A stretch of 64,000 bases of DNA from Treponema sp. OMZ 798 (GTDB lineage Bacteria > Spirochaetota > Spirochaetia > Treponematales > Treponemataceae): contig NZ_CP051305.1 in the NCBI RefSeq assembly GCF_024181385.1, positions 496,001-560,000 of the forward strand, given 5' to 3'. Within the stretch, counting starts at the first letter, position 1; every line of letters starts with the position of its first letter. Below are positions 16,880 to 25,924 of this stretch, piece after piece. The notes under the pieces were generated by a model. It saw only the letters and a program-made list of their open reading frames with translations. It had not been told where the DNA came from and made no database searches. A program made the position numbers and the translations under genes.

Positions 16880-17620
16880 TCAGCCGTCCGGAACCAGATG
16901 CCTGATTGAGCCCGCAACGAGGCCTAAAATAAAGGCATAGGTTATCTTGGGGAACCTTTCCATCAAAAAGCCGATTAATCTTGCAGAGAGGATGATGCCT
17001 GCAAGGACTCCTAGGCCTACAGGAATCATTATAGGAATGTTAAGGTCGGTAAGGGCCTTAATCACCGTGTAATAAGCCCCCATTATCAAAAGGAGAAAAG
17101 AACCGGATATGCCGGGAATGACCATTGCGGCAGCTCCTGCAAAACCTGCAAGGAATAAGAACAAAAAACTGCCGAGGCTTAAGGTTTCTATTGCAGAGGC
17201 TGAATAAGCGGAGGCTCCCTTAAAAAAGTAAAGGGCAAGCATCAGGCTTAAACCGATAAAAAACCAAAGGATTTTAGAGGCCTTTGTAAAAGAACTCTCT
17301 TTTTCGCGTACAAGGTCAAAAATTATAAAGATGCTTCCTACAATTAAGCCTATAAAAAAGAAGTTTGTCTGTATGGGGAACTTTTCATAAACAAGTTTAA
17401 AAAATCGGGCAAAAAGGAGGATCCCTAGGCCCATACCTCCGAAAAGGCAGAGGTAGGTTTTAAAATTAGCCTTAATGGTCTTGACATTAAGGCTTGCTGC
17501 CCCTATAAGATCGGAATAAACCCCGAAGACGACGGCTATGGTTCCGCCTGAAACACCGGGTATAACATTTGCAATGCCGACGGCAATACCTGCAATTATT
17601 TTCTTTATATAGTTTAACAT
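16880..17620 (-). CDS. DUF368 (PopT-like) membrane protein, cut short by an in-frame TGA
   Basis: 246 residues with ~8 membrane helices. GIAVGIANVIPGVSGGTIAVVFG and the internal repeat AAAMVIPGISGSFLLLIMGAYY are the DUF368 signatures. Recent work places this family (PopT) among undecaprenyl-phosphate translocases, which recycle the lipid carrier across the membrane. The divergent neighbour mraY uses exactly that carrier, which supports the assignment. The frame ends with a TGA at 16880-16882 after HLVPDG, but the same frame continues for 29 more codons encoding the expected last hydrophobic helix. The protein is therefore probably truncated or the codon is read through. The start is leaderless, 6 nt after its -10 box. 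Confidence 0.8.
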   Translation of the reverse strand: MLNYIKKIIAGIAVGIANVIPGVSGGTIAVVFGVYSDLIGAASLNVKTIKANFKTYLCLFGGMGLGILLFARFFKLVYEKFPIQTNFFFIGLIVGSIFIIFDLVREKESSFTKASKILWFFIGLSLMLALYFFKGASAYSASAIETLSLGSFLFLFLAGFAGAAAMVIPGISGSFLLLIMGAYYTVIKALTDLNIPIMIPVGLGVLAGIILSARLIGFLMERFPKITYAFILGLVAGSIRHLVPDG

Positions 17621-17626
17621 TGCTCA

Positions 17627-17687
17627 AATATACATAAATTTTACAATATAAACAAGATAGACACAATCCATCAAAATTTGCTATAAT
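17627..17687. promoter_or_regulatory. Divergent leaderless promoters for DUF368 and mraY
   Basis: Minus strand: TTGTTT (17650-17655), 17 bp, TATATT (17627-17632), then 6 nt to the DUF368 ATG. Plus strand: TAGACA (17658-17663), 18 bp, TGC-TATAAT (17682-17687), then 6 nt to the mraY ATG. Only two bases separate the two -35 boxes. Co-regulation of the two lipid-carrier genes is plausible. Confidence 0.75.
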
Positions 17688-17693
17688 AAGCGA

Positions 17694-18752
17694 ATGTTAT
17701 ATCATATTGCAGAATTGCTCGGCCCATATTTCGGGCCTATGAGACTTTTACAATCCTATGCCGTTTTAATTTCTTTAGGCTTGTTTTTAGGCTTTTTAAT
17801 TACCGTCTTATTATTGCCTAAATTTTATTCCAAATTACCCAAAGACAGGGGGCGGGAGTTTACCGTAAACCCGGAAGCTGCTGTGGGAAAACCCACAGGA
17901 GGCGGAGTAGTTTTTATTTCTATCTTTGTAGTTTGCGTTTTTTTATTGATTAAACCGACTATTACTCAGATTCTCATATTGGGGATAACCTTTGCCGTTA
18001 TGCTGACAGGCTTTTTGGATGATAAATCCGAAAAATCTTGGGGAGAATATTTAAAGGGCAGCTTGGATTTTATTTTATCGGCTGTAACAGCCCTTGTTAT
18101 TTTTTATATCTATTTTGAGGGAAGAGTTTCCTTTTGGCTTCCCTTTACTTCCAGCCTTGTCGAAGTGCCTCCTATTGTGTTCTTTGCCGTTTCGATAATT
18201 ATTTTATGGATTTCGATTAACACGACAAACTGTACCGACGGGGTGGACGGTCTTTCAGGAACTCTCATCCTCTTGGCCCTTGTTTCTCTGGGTATAGTTT
18301 TTTATTTTGTTTTGGGTCATATCAAGGTTGCGGCCTATCTTTTGGTTCCCAATATCAGCACAGGAGCAAAATGGGCTGTTATGATTTTTACCCTCTGTGG
18401 AGTGCTTACGGGCTATCTTTGGCACAATGCCTATCCTAGTAAGGTTCTCATGGGGGATGCAGGCTCGCGGGCTCTCGGCTTTTTTATCGGAGTTCTCGTA
18501 ATTATTTCACGCAATCCCTTCATCCTTTTGATGACGAGCGGCGTTATCCTCATAAACGGAGGAACGGGTATTTTAAAGGTGGTTATGCTCCGCTTTTTTA
18601 AAATCCGTATTTTTAAAAACATCAGGTTTCCCCTCCATGACCACATGAAAAAGAATTTGCAATGGTCGCCGACTCAAGTTTTGATCCGCTTTGTAATTAT
18701 TCAAATTTTAATTACTATTGTGATTTTAGGAATTCTATTTAAGATTAGATAG
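17694..18752 (+). CDS. mraY: Phospho-N-acetylmuramoyl-pentapeptide transferase
   Basis: MraY transfers phospho-MurNAc-pentapeptide from UDP to undecaprenyl phosphate, forming lipid I on the inner face of the membrane. The 352-residue, ~10-helix protein has the family motifs: GKPTGGGVVF, TGFLDDKSEKS (catalytic DD), NTTNCTDGVDGLSG, YPSKVLMGDAGSRALGF and the HDH motif in PLHDHMKK. It stands alone rather than in a mur/fts cluster and is divergent from the PopT-like gene. No Shine-Dalgarno precedes the ATG; the -10 is 6 nt away, so the mRNA should be leaderless. Confidence 0.95.
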   Translation: MLYHIAELLGPYFGPMRLLQSYAVLISLGLFLGFLITVLLLPKFYSKLPKDRGREFTVNPEAAVGKPTGGGVVFISIFVVCVFLLIKPTITQILILGITFAVMLTGFLDDKSEKSWGEYLKGSLDFILSAVTALVIFYIYFEGRVSFWLPFTSSLVEVPPIVFFAVSIIILWISINTTNCTDGVDGLSGTLILLALVSLGIVFYFVLGHIKVAAYLLVPNISTGAKWAVMIFTLCGVLTGYLWHNAYPSKVLMGDAGSRALGFFIGVLVIISRNPFILLMTSGVILINGGTGILKVVMLRFFKIRIFKNIRFPLHDHMKKNLQWSPTQVLIRFVIIQILITIVILGILFKIR

Positions 18753-18785
18753 GCTTTTAAGATTTTTAGAAATTGAATTTTTGCC

Positions 18786-19529
18786 ATGAGTTTTTTATCG
18801 AGGTTTGAACCTCTTATCGGTTCATCAAATTTAAAGAAGATAGAAAATACCCGTATTGCTGTTTTCGGCCTCGGCGGAGTAGGAAGCTATACTGCCGAGG
18901 CTCTTGCCCGAAGCGGTGTGGCCCGGAACGAGGTGTCTCAAAAGGGTGCCGCCCAAAATGGGGCAGGGGAACTCATCCTAATTGACGGCGACAAGATAGA
19001 GGAAAGCAATATCAACCGCCAGCTTTATGCCCTCTATTCTACCATAGGAAAATCTAAAACCGAAGTTGCAAGGGAGCGCATTGCCGATATAAGTCCCTCA
19101 TGTAAGGTAACAGCAATCAATTCCTTTATTTTACCCGATACTTTTTATACTGTCTTAGGCGAAGATTTTTTTGATGGTTTAGACTTTATAGTCGATGCCG
19201 TGGACACGGTTGCTCTCAAAATTTTTCTTGCCGTTGAGGCCGAAAAAAATGAGGTTCCTCTTATTTCGGCAATGGGCTGCGGAAACCGCCTAAACTCCGA
19301 TTTTGAATTTGCAGATATTTACAAGACAAGCGTCTGCCCTCTTTGTAAGGTAATGCGCACCGAGCTAAAAAAAAGGAATGTTAAGCACTTGAAGGTGCTT
19401 TATTCTAAAAGTGAATGTACAATAAAGCAAAACCCTCCGGCTTCGGCTGCATGGGTTCCCTCGATCGCAGGTCTTTTAATCGCCGGCGAGGTAGTTAAGC
19501 ATCTATCTCGGCCAGAAGATTTTTCATGA
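18786..19529 (+). CDS. tcdA: E1-like tRNA threonylcarbamoyladenosine dehydratase (TcdA/YgdL family)
   Basis: 247 residues. A ThiF/E1-type Rossmann fold opens with IAVFGLGGVGSYTAEALARSG (nucleotide loop), followed by LILIDGDKIEESNINRQ (adenylation Arg) and FIVDAVDTVALKIFL. TcdA uses ATP to cyclise t6A37 in tRNA to ct6A. A ~14-residue low-complexity insertion (NEVSQKGAAQNGAG) sits between the first helix and second strand and is unusual. The 3' end overlaps the convergent topoisomerase gene by 35 bp. No Shine-Dalgarno is evident; the gene may be translated from mraY readthrough 33 bp upstream. Confidence 0.85.
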   Translation: MSFLSRFEPLIGSSNLKKIENTRIAVFGLGGVGSYTAEALARSGVARNEVSQKGAAQNGAGELILIDGDKIEESNINRQLYALYSTIGKSKTEVARERIADISPSCKVTAINSFILPDTFYTVLGEDFFDGLDFIVDAVDTVALKIFLAVEAEKNEVPLISAMGCGNRLNSDFEFADIYKTSVCPLCKVMRTELKKRNVKHLKVLYSKSECTIKQNPPASAAWVPSIAGLLIAGEVVKHLSRPEDFS

Positions 19530-21312
19530 TAAATTTGCGGCGCTCCGGGGTGTTCTTGCCCATGTAGAATTCCAAGATTGAAGGAACTTTTTTTAGGGTT
19601 TGAACGGTTACGGGGAGGAGCTTTATATCGGCCCCGATAAATTGACCGAACTCCTTGGGGCTTATTTCTCCCAAACCCTTAAAGCGGGTAATTTCGGAAG
19701 ATGAACCTAAGCGGCTTACAGCCTCATCCCTTTCCTTTTCGGAATAGCAATAAGATGTCTCTTTTTTGGTGCGCACCCTGAAAAGGGGCGTTTCCAAGAT
19801 GTATACGCGGCCTGAGGTAACCAGCTCTTCAAAATAGCTTAAAAAGAAGGTTAAAAGCAGATTGCGGATGTGAAAGCCGTCGTTGTCGGCATCCGTTGCT
19901 ATTACGATTTTAGAATAGCGCAAGCCCTCGATGTCGTTTTCGATGCCGAGTGCCATCATCATATTGTAAAGCTCGGCATTTTTGTATATCTGTGCCCGCT
20001 TTTTGCCGTACATGTTTTCGGGCTTTCCTCGAAGAGAAAAAATTGCCTGAGTTAAAACATCCCTGCTTGAAACCATGGCTCCTGTCGCGGAATCTCCCTC
20101 GGTGATAAAGATCATGGTGTCTTCACCGAATTTTCCGTCTCCCAAATGGAATTTGCAGTCCTTCAGTTTCGGAATCTTTATGGCAATTTTTTTTGCCGCG
20201 GCCTTTGCTTCTTTTTTTACGGTGTTTAGCTCGGTGCGGAGCTTTTCGTTGGCAATTATTTTGCTTTCAAGCTTTGCGGCCGAGTCCGCATTTTTTTGAA
20301 GCCATTCTACGACCGCCGACTTTGTATCGTTGACTATCCAGGAGCGCACCTCGGTGTTGCCGAGTTTGTTCTTTGTCTGGCTTTCGAATACCGGAGCTTG
20401 AATCTTTACCGAAACGGCAGCACAAGTTCCCTCTCTTACGTCCTCGCTCTTATAGCTTTTTCTAAAATATTCGTTGATGCCTTTGAGAAGCCCTTCTTTA
20501 AAGGCGGAAAGGTGGGTTCCTCCGTCGGAAGTGTATTGGCCGTTTACAAAGGAATAATAGGTTTCGCCGTAATTGTTTGTGTGCGAAAATGCAAACTCAA
20601 GCTGCTTTTCCTTGTAGCGGCAAACCTCATAGATGGTGTTTGTGCCGACATTGGATTCAAGCAAGTCCAAAAGGCCGTTTTCGGATTTAAAAAGCTTTCC
20701 GTTAAAACTTAAAACAAGGCCTGAGTTTAAATAAGCATAGTTCCAAATCCGTTTTTCGATAAAGTCCAAGTTAAATTTATACTCGCCGAAAATTTTTGTG
20801 TCGGGAACGAATTCGACAAGGGTTCCGTTTTTGATGCCGGGCTTTGCGTTCCCTTTTTTTTCGCTTACAAGATTACCTCTTTCAAAAATTGCTTCCGCGT
20901 ATTTTCCGTCCCTTACGGCGACAACCCTAAAATGTTCCGAGAGGGCATTTACGGCCTTTGTTCCGACTCCGTTTAATCCGACGGAAAACTGAAAGACCTC
21001 ATCGTTGTACTTTGCGCCCGTATTTATAACCGAAACACATTCTACCAATTTTCCCAAAGGAATGCCCCGCCCGAAGTCGCGGACGGTTATCTTGTTTCCG
21101 TCTTGCTGAATATCTATGCGGGAGCCGTTTCCCATTATAAACTCGTCTATGGAGTTGTCGATAACCTCTTTTACTAGAATGTAAATTCCGTCATCGGGAT
21201 TTGAGCCGTCGCCTAAGCGGCCTATGTACATACCCGTTCTCAAACGGATGTGTTCAAGGGAGCTTAAGGTTTTTATTTTGGACTCATCGTAAACAGCCTT
21301 TTTTGTTGCCAT
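19495..21312 (-). CDS. parE: Type IIA DNA topoisomerase subunit B (ParE/GyrB)
   Basis: 605 residues. The GHKL ATPase domain shows EVIDNSIDEFIMG, VRDFGRGIPLGK and GLNGVGTKAVNALS. The transducer follows (SFVNGQYTSDGGTHLSAF). The TOPRIM domain has ITEGDSATGA and DADNDGFHIRNLLL, then RFKGLGEISPKEFG, and it ends in the RRKFIMKNLLAEIDA box. The protein forms the ATP-hydrolysing half of gyrase or topoisomerase IV. Overall it looks more ParE-like, but sequence reading alone cannot exclude GyrB, and no A-subunit gene adjoins it. It begins at the stop of the upstream coiled-coil gene (1-bp overlap), so they are co-transcribed. Confidence 0.85.
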   Translation of the reverse strand: MATKKAVYDESKIKTLSSLEHIRLRTGMYIGRLGDGSNPDDGIYILVKEVIDNSIDEFIMGNGSRIDIQQDGNKITVRDFGRGIPLGKLVECVSVINTGAKYNDEVFQFSVGLNGVGTKAVNALSEHFRVVAVRDGKYAEAIFERGNLVSEKKGNAKPGIKNGTLVEFVPDTKIFGEYKFNLDFIEKRIWNYAYLNSGLVLSFNGKLFKSENGLLDLLESNVGTNTIYEVCRYKEKQLEFAFSHTNNYGETYYSFVNGQYTSDGGTHLSAFKEGLLKGINEYFRKSYKSEDVREGTCAAVSVKIQAPVFESQTKNKLGNTEVRSWIVNDTKSAVVEWLQKNADSAAKLESKIIANEKLRTELNTVKKEAKAAAKKIAIKIPKLKDCKFHLGDGKFGEDTMIFITEGDSATGAMVSSRDVLTQAIFSLRGKPENMYGKKRAQIYKNAELYNMMMALGIENDIEGLRYSKIVIATDADNDGFHIRNLLLTFFLSYFEELVTSGRVYILETPLFRVRTKKETSYCYSEKERDEAVSRLGSSSEITRFKGLGEISPKEFGQFIGADIKLLPVTVQTLKKVPSILEFYMGKNTPERRKFIMKNLLAEIDA

Positions 21313-22532
21313 TATTCTTCCTCCGAGACCGTTTCAGAGATCTTGCCCGAAAATTTTTCTTCAAGCCCGGCTGCGAAGTCTTTCAAGTCCGCTATTTTGG
21401 CTTGTGAGTTTTTGATGGCCGCTTCAGAATTGCTGATTTTCTTTTCGGCTTCCTTTATGGAGTTTTCACAATTCTTTATTGTGCGGTTAAGATTTTGGAT
21501 ATGATTTTCTTCCGCCTTAATTTTTTGCATTACTTCACAAAATTCTATATTGTATTTTACCTTGCTTATCTCTTTGCGGTATTTACCGGCTTTTTTTAGA
21601 TAGTCTGCATATTTTCCAAGAGCTTCATCCGAAGGATTTTCTCCTAAAGCCGAATCTCCTTCTACAGAGTAAAAATTTTCCGTGTATTTTAGACCTGCAG
21701 ATTCCGAAATAAGGTCTATTTTTTCATCTATTTCTTTTATCCTGTTTGTAAAATTATCAATGCGTTTTTTTGAATTTTTATCTGCTCCGGCATCGGCTAA
21801 TTTTTGAGTAACAAAGCCGGCCTCCTCATCTATCATTTTAAGGCGGTTTTCGGAGTCGCTTAAATCGGTGCCTAATTTTAAAATTTCTTCGTAGCTTTTT
21901 TTAAGTTCGGGTAAAAGCTTATCTTCATCATAGAGGGCTTTTACCTCTTGAGAATTTTCAATGTTTATATCCGATTTTGTTAAAATATTTTTAATCTTTT
22001 TTTCGGAATTTTTTATCTTTAATTCGTGGGAGGAAATCTTGCCCGAGAGGCCGAGCTTGACAAAAAAGTTTGCTTCATTTTTTTCCGCCTTTAAGGTTTC
22101 AATTCTTTCTTGGGCTTCCTGTATTTTTGCTTCCTCTGTGCGTATTTCGGCAGATAGAGGATCAAAAAGATTTACGCACTGTGGAAAAAAGTCCTTGTAT
22201 ATTTTGAGTAAAAAATCTCCCTTTAGTTTTTCGGTTTCTTTTTTTGTATCCGAGAGTCTGTCTTTTATCTGTTTTTTAAAACTGTCCAGTTCCGAAAGGC
22301 GGGTATTATTATTTTTTATATCCAAAACACTTTCAGTACAAAACTTTCTTTCATCGTGCAGCCTTTGCCATTGAAGAAAATTTTCCAGGGAAACACCGTT
22401 TGCTTCTGCAGCCGGATCGGCCGTATCTTTGATAAGTTTGTTTCCAAGCTGTTTATAAGCTTCCGTCAATTTTGACTCAAGGTCTTTTAATTCTTTTAAA
22501 AGAACAGGGATTGTTTTATTGCTATTATTCAT
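21312..22532 (-). CDS. Coiled-coil protein of unknown function, co-transcribed with parE
   Basis: 406 residues from ATG 22532, nearly all long charged helices with heptads (KLTEAYKQLGNKLIK, RIETLKAEKNEANF, EKKISNSEAAIKNSQ). There is no signal peptide or membrane helix and no recognised catalytic domain. An alternative ATG three codons upstream lies inside the predicted -10 box, so I prefer 22532. It is tightly linked to the topoisomerase subunit by a TAATG overlap, so a chromosome-related role is possible but is only inference. Confidence 0.7.
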   Translation of the reverse strand: MNNSNKTIPVLLKELKDLESKLTEAYKQLGNKLIKDTADPAAEANGVSLENFLQWQRLHDERKFCTESVLDIKNNNTRLSELDSFKKQIKDRLSDTKKETEKLKGDFLLKIYKDFFPQCVNLFDPLSAEIRTEEAKIQEAQERIETLKAEKNEANFFVKLGLSGKISSHELKIKNSEKKIKNILTKSDINIENSQEVKALYDEDKLLPELKKSYEEILKLGTDLSDSENRLKMIDEEAGFVTQKLADAGADKNSKKRIDNFTNRIKEIDEKIDLISESAGLKYTENFYSVEGDSALGENPSDEALGKYADYLKKAGKYRKEISKVKYNIEFCEVMQKIKAEENHIQNLNRTIKNCENSIKEAEKKISNSEAAIKNSQAKIADLKDFAAGLEEKFSGKISETVSEEE

Positions 22533-22539
22533 AGCTTCC

Positions 22540-22568
22540 ATTTTACCCTTTTATTTGTTTCTTGACAA
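22540..22568 (-). promoter_or_regulatory. Leaderless promoter of the coiled-coil/parE operon
   Basis: Minus strand TTGTCA (22563-22568), 17-bp spacer, TAAAAT (22540-22545), then 7 nt to the ATG at 22532. Confidence 0.65.
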
Positions 22569-22584
22569 TAGCTGTTCTCGGATG

Positions 22585-22613
22585 TTGACTTTTTCCTCTT
22601 CATTTTTTAAAAT
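22585..22613 (+). promoter_or_regulatory. cutC promoter
   Basis: TTGACT (22585-22590), 17-bp spacer, TAAAAT (22608-22613). The expected RNA starts near 22620, with an AGGAG (22642-22646) in the leader before the ATG at 22657. Confidence 0.6.
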
Positions 22614-22656
22614 GAGAAAGCGTTGAATCGCCTGATAATTGTATAGGAGTACTTAA

Positions 22657-23400
22657 ATGAAAAAAATTAAAATAGAAATTTGTGCAGGCTCTTTTGAAGA
22701 TGCCGTTTTAGCTGAAAAGGCCGGAGCTTCAAGGATTGAGCTTAATTCTTCTCTTTTTTTGGGAGGATTAACTCCGTCCCTCGGCACCCTAAGGCTGGTT
22801 AAAAAAGAAACAGGTTTGGAGGTTATGGTCATGGTAAGGCCCCGAGCTGCCGGCTTTTTTTACTCTCCTTATGAATATAAAACGATGATTGAAGATGCAA
22901 AACTTTTTATAGATAACGGAGCCGACGGCCTTGTGTTCGGTTTTTTAAAAAAGGACGGAACCATCGATGCAAAGAGGTGCGAGACTCTTATAAAGATTGC
23001 AGGCAGCAGGGACAAGGTTTTTCATAGGGCCATAGATGTAGTTCCCGATCCCCTAAAGGCTTTAGATGAGCTTATTTCTTTAGGTTTTACAAGAGTTTTA
23101 ACGAGCGGGCAAGAGCCGACAGCCTATGAGGGTGCCGATTTGATTGCCAAAATGATAAAAAGAGCTAAGGGCCGAATCGAAATTTTGCCCGGCGGCGGCA
23201 TTACCGAAAAAAACGCTTCAAAAATAATCAAGCTCACAGGTGCGGATCAAATTCACTTTGCTGCTCTTAAGAGGAGGGAAGAACCTTCTACCAAGGCAAA
23301 CCCTGCAATCTATTACGGAGGAGCCCTCTATCCGCCTGAGGACAGCATCGAAGTTGCCGGCCTCGACGAGATGATAAGGGTAAGGGAAAATTTGAAGTAA
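22657..23400 (+). CDS. cutC: CutC family protein
   Basis: 247 residues in a TIM-barrel family. Motifs are IEICAGSFEDAVLAEKAGA, ELNSSLFLGGLTPSLG, VMVRPRAAGFFYS, DGLVFGFLKKDG, FHRAIDVVPDPLKALDEL and ILPGGGITEKNA. CutC was named for copper homeostasis in E. coli, but its biochemical role is unsettled. It stands alone behind its own promoter, and no copper transporter adjoins it. Confidence 0.9.
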   Translation: MKKIKIEICAGSFEDAVLAEKAGASRIELNSSLFLGGLTPSLGTLRLVKKETGLEVMVMVRPRAAGFFYSPYEYKTMIEDAKLFIDNGADGLVFGFLKKDGTIDAKRCETLIKIAGSRDKVFHRAIDVVPDPLKALDELISLGFTRVLTSGQEPTAYEGADLIAKMIKRAKGRIEILPGGGITEKNASKIIKLTGADQIHFAALKRREEPSTKANPAIYYGGALYPPEDSIEVAGLDEMIRVRENLK

Positions 23401-23505
23401 AAAATAAAAGTTTTTTTAAATTTTACCATTTATTCAACCTAGAACCCTATAATTAAATGAAAGCAGGTAAGAAGATAATACCTGCAATGAAATATAGGAG
23501 TCAGT

Positions 23506-24357
23506 ATGAATAATGAAAAAACTATTTTAAACCCCAAGACCGATTGGGTATTTAAGCTGATGTTTTCCAAAGGCGAAGAAGGCAACAAGGCTTTGATAAG
23601 CTTTTTAAATGCCTTTTTGGAAGATTCTTACGGTAAAATCACAAAGGCCGAAATCCTAAACACCGAGCTCATTAGAGATAGACCGTCGGGTGAAACCTAC
23701 CGCCTTGATTTTTTAATTAAAACCGACACAGGCCTTCTTGTAGACCTTGAAATGCAGCAATTTTGGAAAACCAACTATCCAAGGCGGAGTCAAATGTATC
23801 TTATGCGGCTGGCTTCGCGCTTTTTAAAGACAGAGCCTAAGGAAGACGATTTTTTGTACGCCATAAGCCTTTCGGTTTTCGGCTGCGATGTTCCTAAAAA
23901 CGCAGAGCTTGTAAAGATGCCTGAAGGTTCTGTAATTCAATATCTTTATGTTGAATTAAACAAGCTAATAGTTTATACTATGAAAAAGAGATTAGAAGAG
24001 TATAATCTAAAAGATTTTTGGATAAGATTTTTAACCAACTATGAAGAAGATAAAAAAAGCGGGATGTTGGAAGAATTATGCAGATTAGAGGAGGGTATAA
24101 GAATGGCAGAAGCGACACTCTTTAGGGTAACGGATGAAGAGAGGCGAATGGCAATAGAACTCTCTAACGAAAAATATGAGATGTATGTAGAATGTGAACG
24201 TAATGAGGCTAGGCGGCTGGGTTTAGAGGAAGGCCGAGCTGAAGGTTCATATCAAGCAAAGTTGGAAACAGCAGCATCTTTTAAACGGCTTGGAATCGAT
24301 ATCGATAAAATAGTTGAGGGAACCGGCTTAAGCCGCGAAAAAATAGAAAGTCTTTAG
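23506..24357 (+). CDS. Rpn-family PD-(D/E)XK nuclease / transposase-like protein (copy 1)
   Basis: 283 residues. The N-terminal ~210 residues are the PD-(D/E)XK 'transposase-like' domain: NPKTDWVFKLMFSKG, FLNAFLEDSYGKI, and the catalytic-type core YRLDFLIKTDTGLLVDLEMQ (D...E-x-Q). The C-terminal ~70 residues are charged helix (LGLEEGRAEGSYQAK) ending in a small LSREKIESL unit. Rpn proteins promote recombination and carry nuclease activity in E. coli; the role here is not known. A close paralogue lies at 39098-40051. A small stem (GCAGGTA / TACCTGC, 23464-23486) precedes the AGGAG. Confidence 0.85.
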   Translation: MNNEKTILNPKTDWVFKLMFSKGEEGNKALISFLNAFLEDSYGKITKAEILNTELIRDRPSGETYRLDFLIKTDTGLLVDLEMQQFWKTNYPRRSQMYLMRLASRFLKTEPKEDDFLYAISLSVFGCDVPKNAELVKMPEGSVIQYLYVELNKLIVYTMKKRLEEYNLKDFWIRFLTNYEEDKKSGMLEELCRLEEGIRMAEATLFRVTDEERRMAIELSNEKYEMYVECERNEARRLGLEEGRAEGSYQAKLETAASFKRLGIDIDKIVEGTGLSREKIESL

Positions 24358-24390
24358 CTCTAAGGTTTTTATCTCAAACTCTTGCCCCAC

Positions 24391-24420
24391 TTGAAGCTCT
24401 ATATGGCTTTGTGATACAAT
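24391..24420 (+). promoter_or_regulatory. glmE promoter
   Basis: TTGAAG (24391-24396), 18-bp spacer, extended TGA-TACAAT (-10 at 24415-24420). RNA expected from about 24427; AGGAG at 24437-24441 precedes the ATG at 24449. Confidence 0.6.
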
Positions 24421-24448
24421 AACCCCACTATACTTTAGGAGCAAGAGT

Positions 24449-25906
24449 ATGAGATGGAAAAATAAAAAAATCCCTGAGGGAGAGTTTATGGAGATGAGAG
24501 AAGAAATTCTCCAAACATGGCCCACGGGAAAGGATGTTGACTTAAAAGAGTCTATCGATTATCTAAAGAAGATCCCGCCTGAAAAAAACTTTGCAATTAA
24601 ACTTGAACAAGCCGATAAAGAAGGCATTACTACGGCACAGCCTCGTGCCGGTGTTCCTCTTTTGGATGAACACATCAATCTATTAAAGTTTTTACAGGAT
24701 GAGGGCGGTGCCGACTTTTTACCGAGTACCATTGACGCTTATACGCGCCAAAATAGATATGAAGAGGGTGAGGCCGGTATTGAGGCTTCAAAGAGGGCCG
24801 GCCGCTCTTTAATGAACGGTTTTCCTGCCGTAAACTGGGGTGTAGGTCCCTGCCGCCAAGTTTTGGAAGCCGTAAACCTTCCCTTGCAGGCAAGACACGG
24901 AACCCCCGATGCCCGTCTCCTTTCAGAGATTATCCATGCCGGAGGATACACCTCCAATGAAGGCGGAGGAATAAGCTACAACGTTCCCTATGCAAAGGCC
25001 GTTTCAATCGAACATAGTATAATGTGCTGGCAATATGCCGACCGCCTGGTAGGCTTTTATGAAGAAAACGGAGTTCACCTAAATAGAGAACCCTTCGGTC
25101 CTCTTACAGGAACCCTCGTGCCTCCCTCGGTTGCTATTGCAGTAGGCGTTATCGAAGCCTTGCTTGCAGCAGAGCAGGGTGTCAAAAGCATCACTGTAGG
25201 CTACGGTATGTGCGGAAACATGACACAGGACGTTGCTGCCGTAATTTCCTTGAGAGAAATCACCAAGGACTATATGAAAAAATTCGGCTACAAGGATACG
25301 TGCATCACTACCGTTTTCCACCAATGGATGGGAGGCTTTCCCGCAGATGAGTCCAGGGCCTACGGTCTTATTTCTTTGGGAAGTACAACCGCTGCTCTTT
25401 CCGGAGCTACAAAGGTAATCGTTAAAACCCCGCATGAGGCCTTCGGTATTCCTACCAAGGAAGCCAATGCAGGAGGCATCAAGGCTACTAAGATGGTTTT
25501 GAACCTTTTGAAGGGACAACGCTATCCCGATTCAAAAATTCTCGCCCAAGAAATTGAGCTTATCAAGGCAGAAACAAAGTGTATTATGGACAGGGTCTAT
25601 GAGATAGGACATGGAGATCTGGTTGAAGGCACTATCAAGGCCTTTGAAGCCGGTGTAATCGATATTCCCTTTGCCCCTTCCCAGTACAATGCCGGAAAGG
25701 TAATGCCTGCCCGCGACAATGACGGATGCATCCGCTACCTGATGCCGGGAAACCTCCCCTTTACAAAGGATATTCTCGACTTTAACAGGGAAAAACTTGA
25801 AGAGAGGGCCAAGGCCGATAAGAGGGAAGTTGACTTCCAGATGTCGGTTGATGACGTTTATGCCGTAAGTTCCGGCGTTTTGGTCGGAAGACCGGCTAAA
25901 CACTAA
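24449..25906 (+). CDS. glmE: Glutamate mutase epsilon subunit (methylaspartate mutase)
   Basis: GlmE is the large subunit of adenosylcobalamin-dependent glutamate mutase, which converts L-glutamate to threo-3-methyl-L-aspartate, the first step of the methylaspartate fermentation route. The 485-residue length matches the family. Segments include [66 protein letters not shown] and [15 protein letters not shown], which line the substrate and radical site of the barrel. The cobalamin-binding S subunit and the activator GlmL are not in this window. The enzyme is followed directly by its pathway successor mal and then a B12-type importer. Confidence 0.95.
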   Translation: MRWKNKKIPEGEFMEMREEILQTWPTGKDVDLKESIDYLKKIPPEKNFAIKLEQADKEGITTAQPRAGVPLLDEHINLLKFLQDEGGADFLPSTIDAYTRQNRYEEGEAGIEASKRAGRSLMNGFPAVNWGVGPCRQVLEAVNLPLQARHGTPDARLLSEIIHAGGYTSNEGGGISYNVPYAKAVSIEHSIMCWQYADRLVGFYEENGVHLNREPFGPLTGTLVPPSVAIAVGVIEALLAAEQGVKSITVGYGMCGNMTQDVAAVISLREITKDYMKKFGYKDTCITTVFHQWMGGFPADESRAYGLISLGSTTAALSGATKVIVKTPHEAFGIPTKEANAGGIKATKMVLNLLKGQRYPDSKILAQEIELIKAETKCIMDRVYEIGHGDLVEGTIKAFEAGVIDIPFAPSQYNAGKVMPARDNDGCIRYLMPGNLPFTKDILDFNREKLEERAKADKREVDFQMSVDDVYAVSSGVLVGRPAKH

Positions 25907-25924
25907 AATTATAGTAGGATTATA

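Noticed and set aside
16860..16882. Selenocysteine at the DUF368 TGA
   Set aside because: A bulged hairpin follows the TGA, but the site is in a membrane-protein loop with no expected Cys. A nonsense change explains it more simply. It is kept only as an alternative within the finding.
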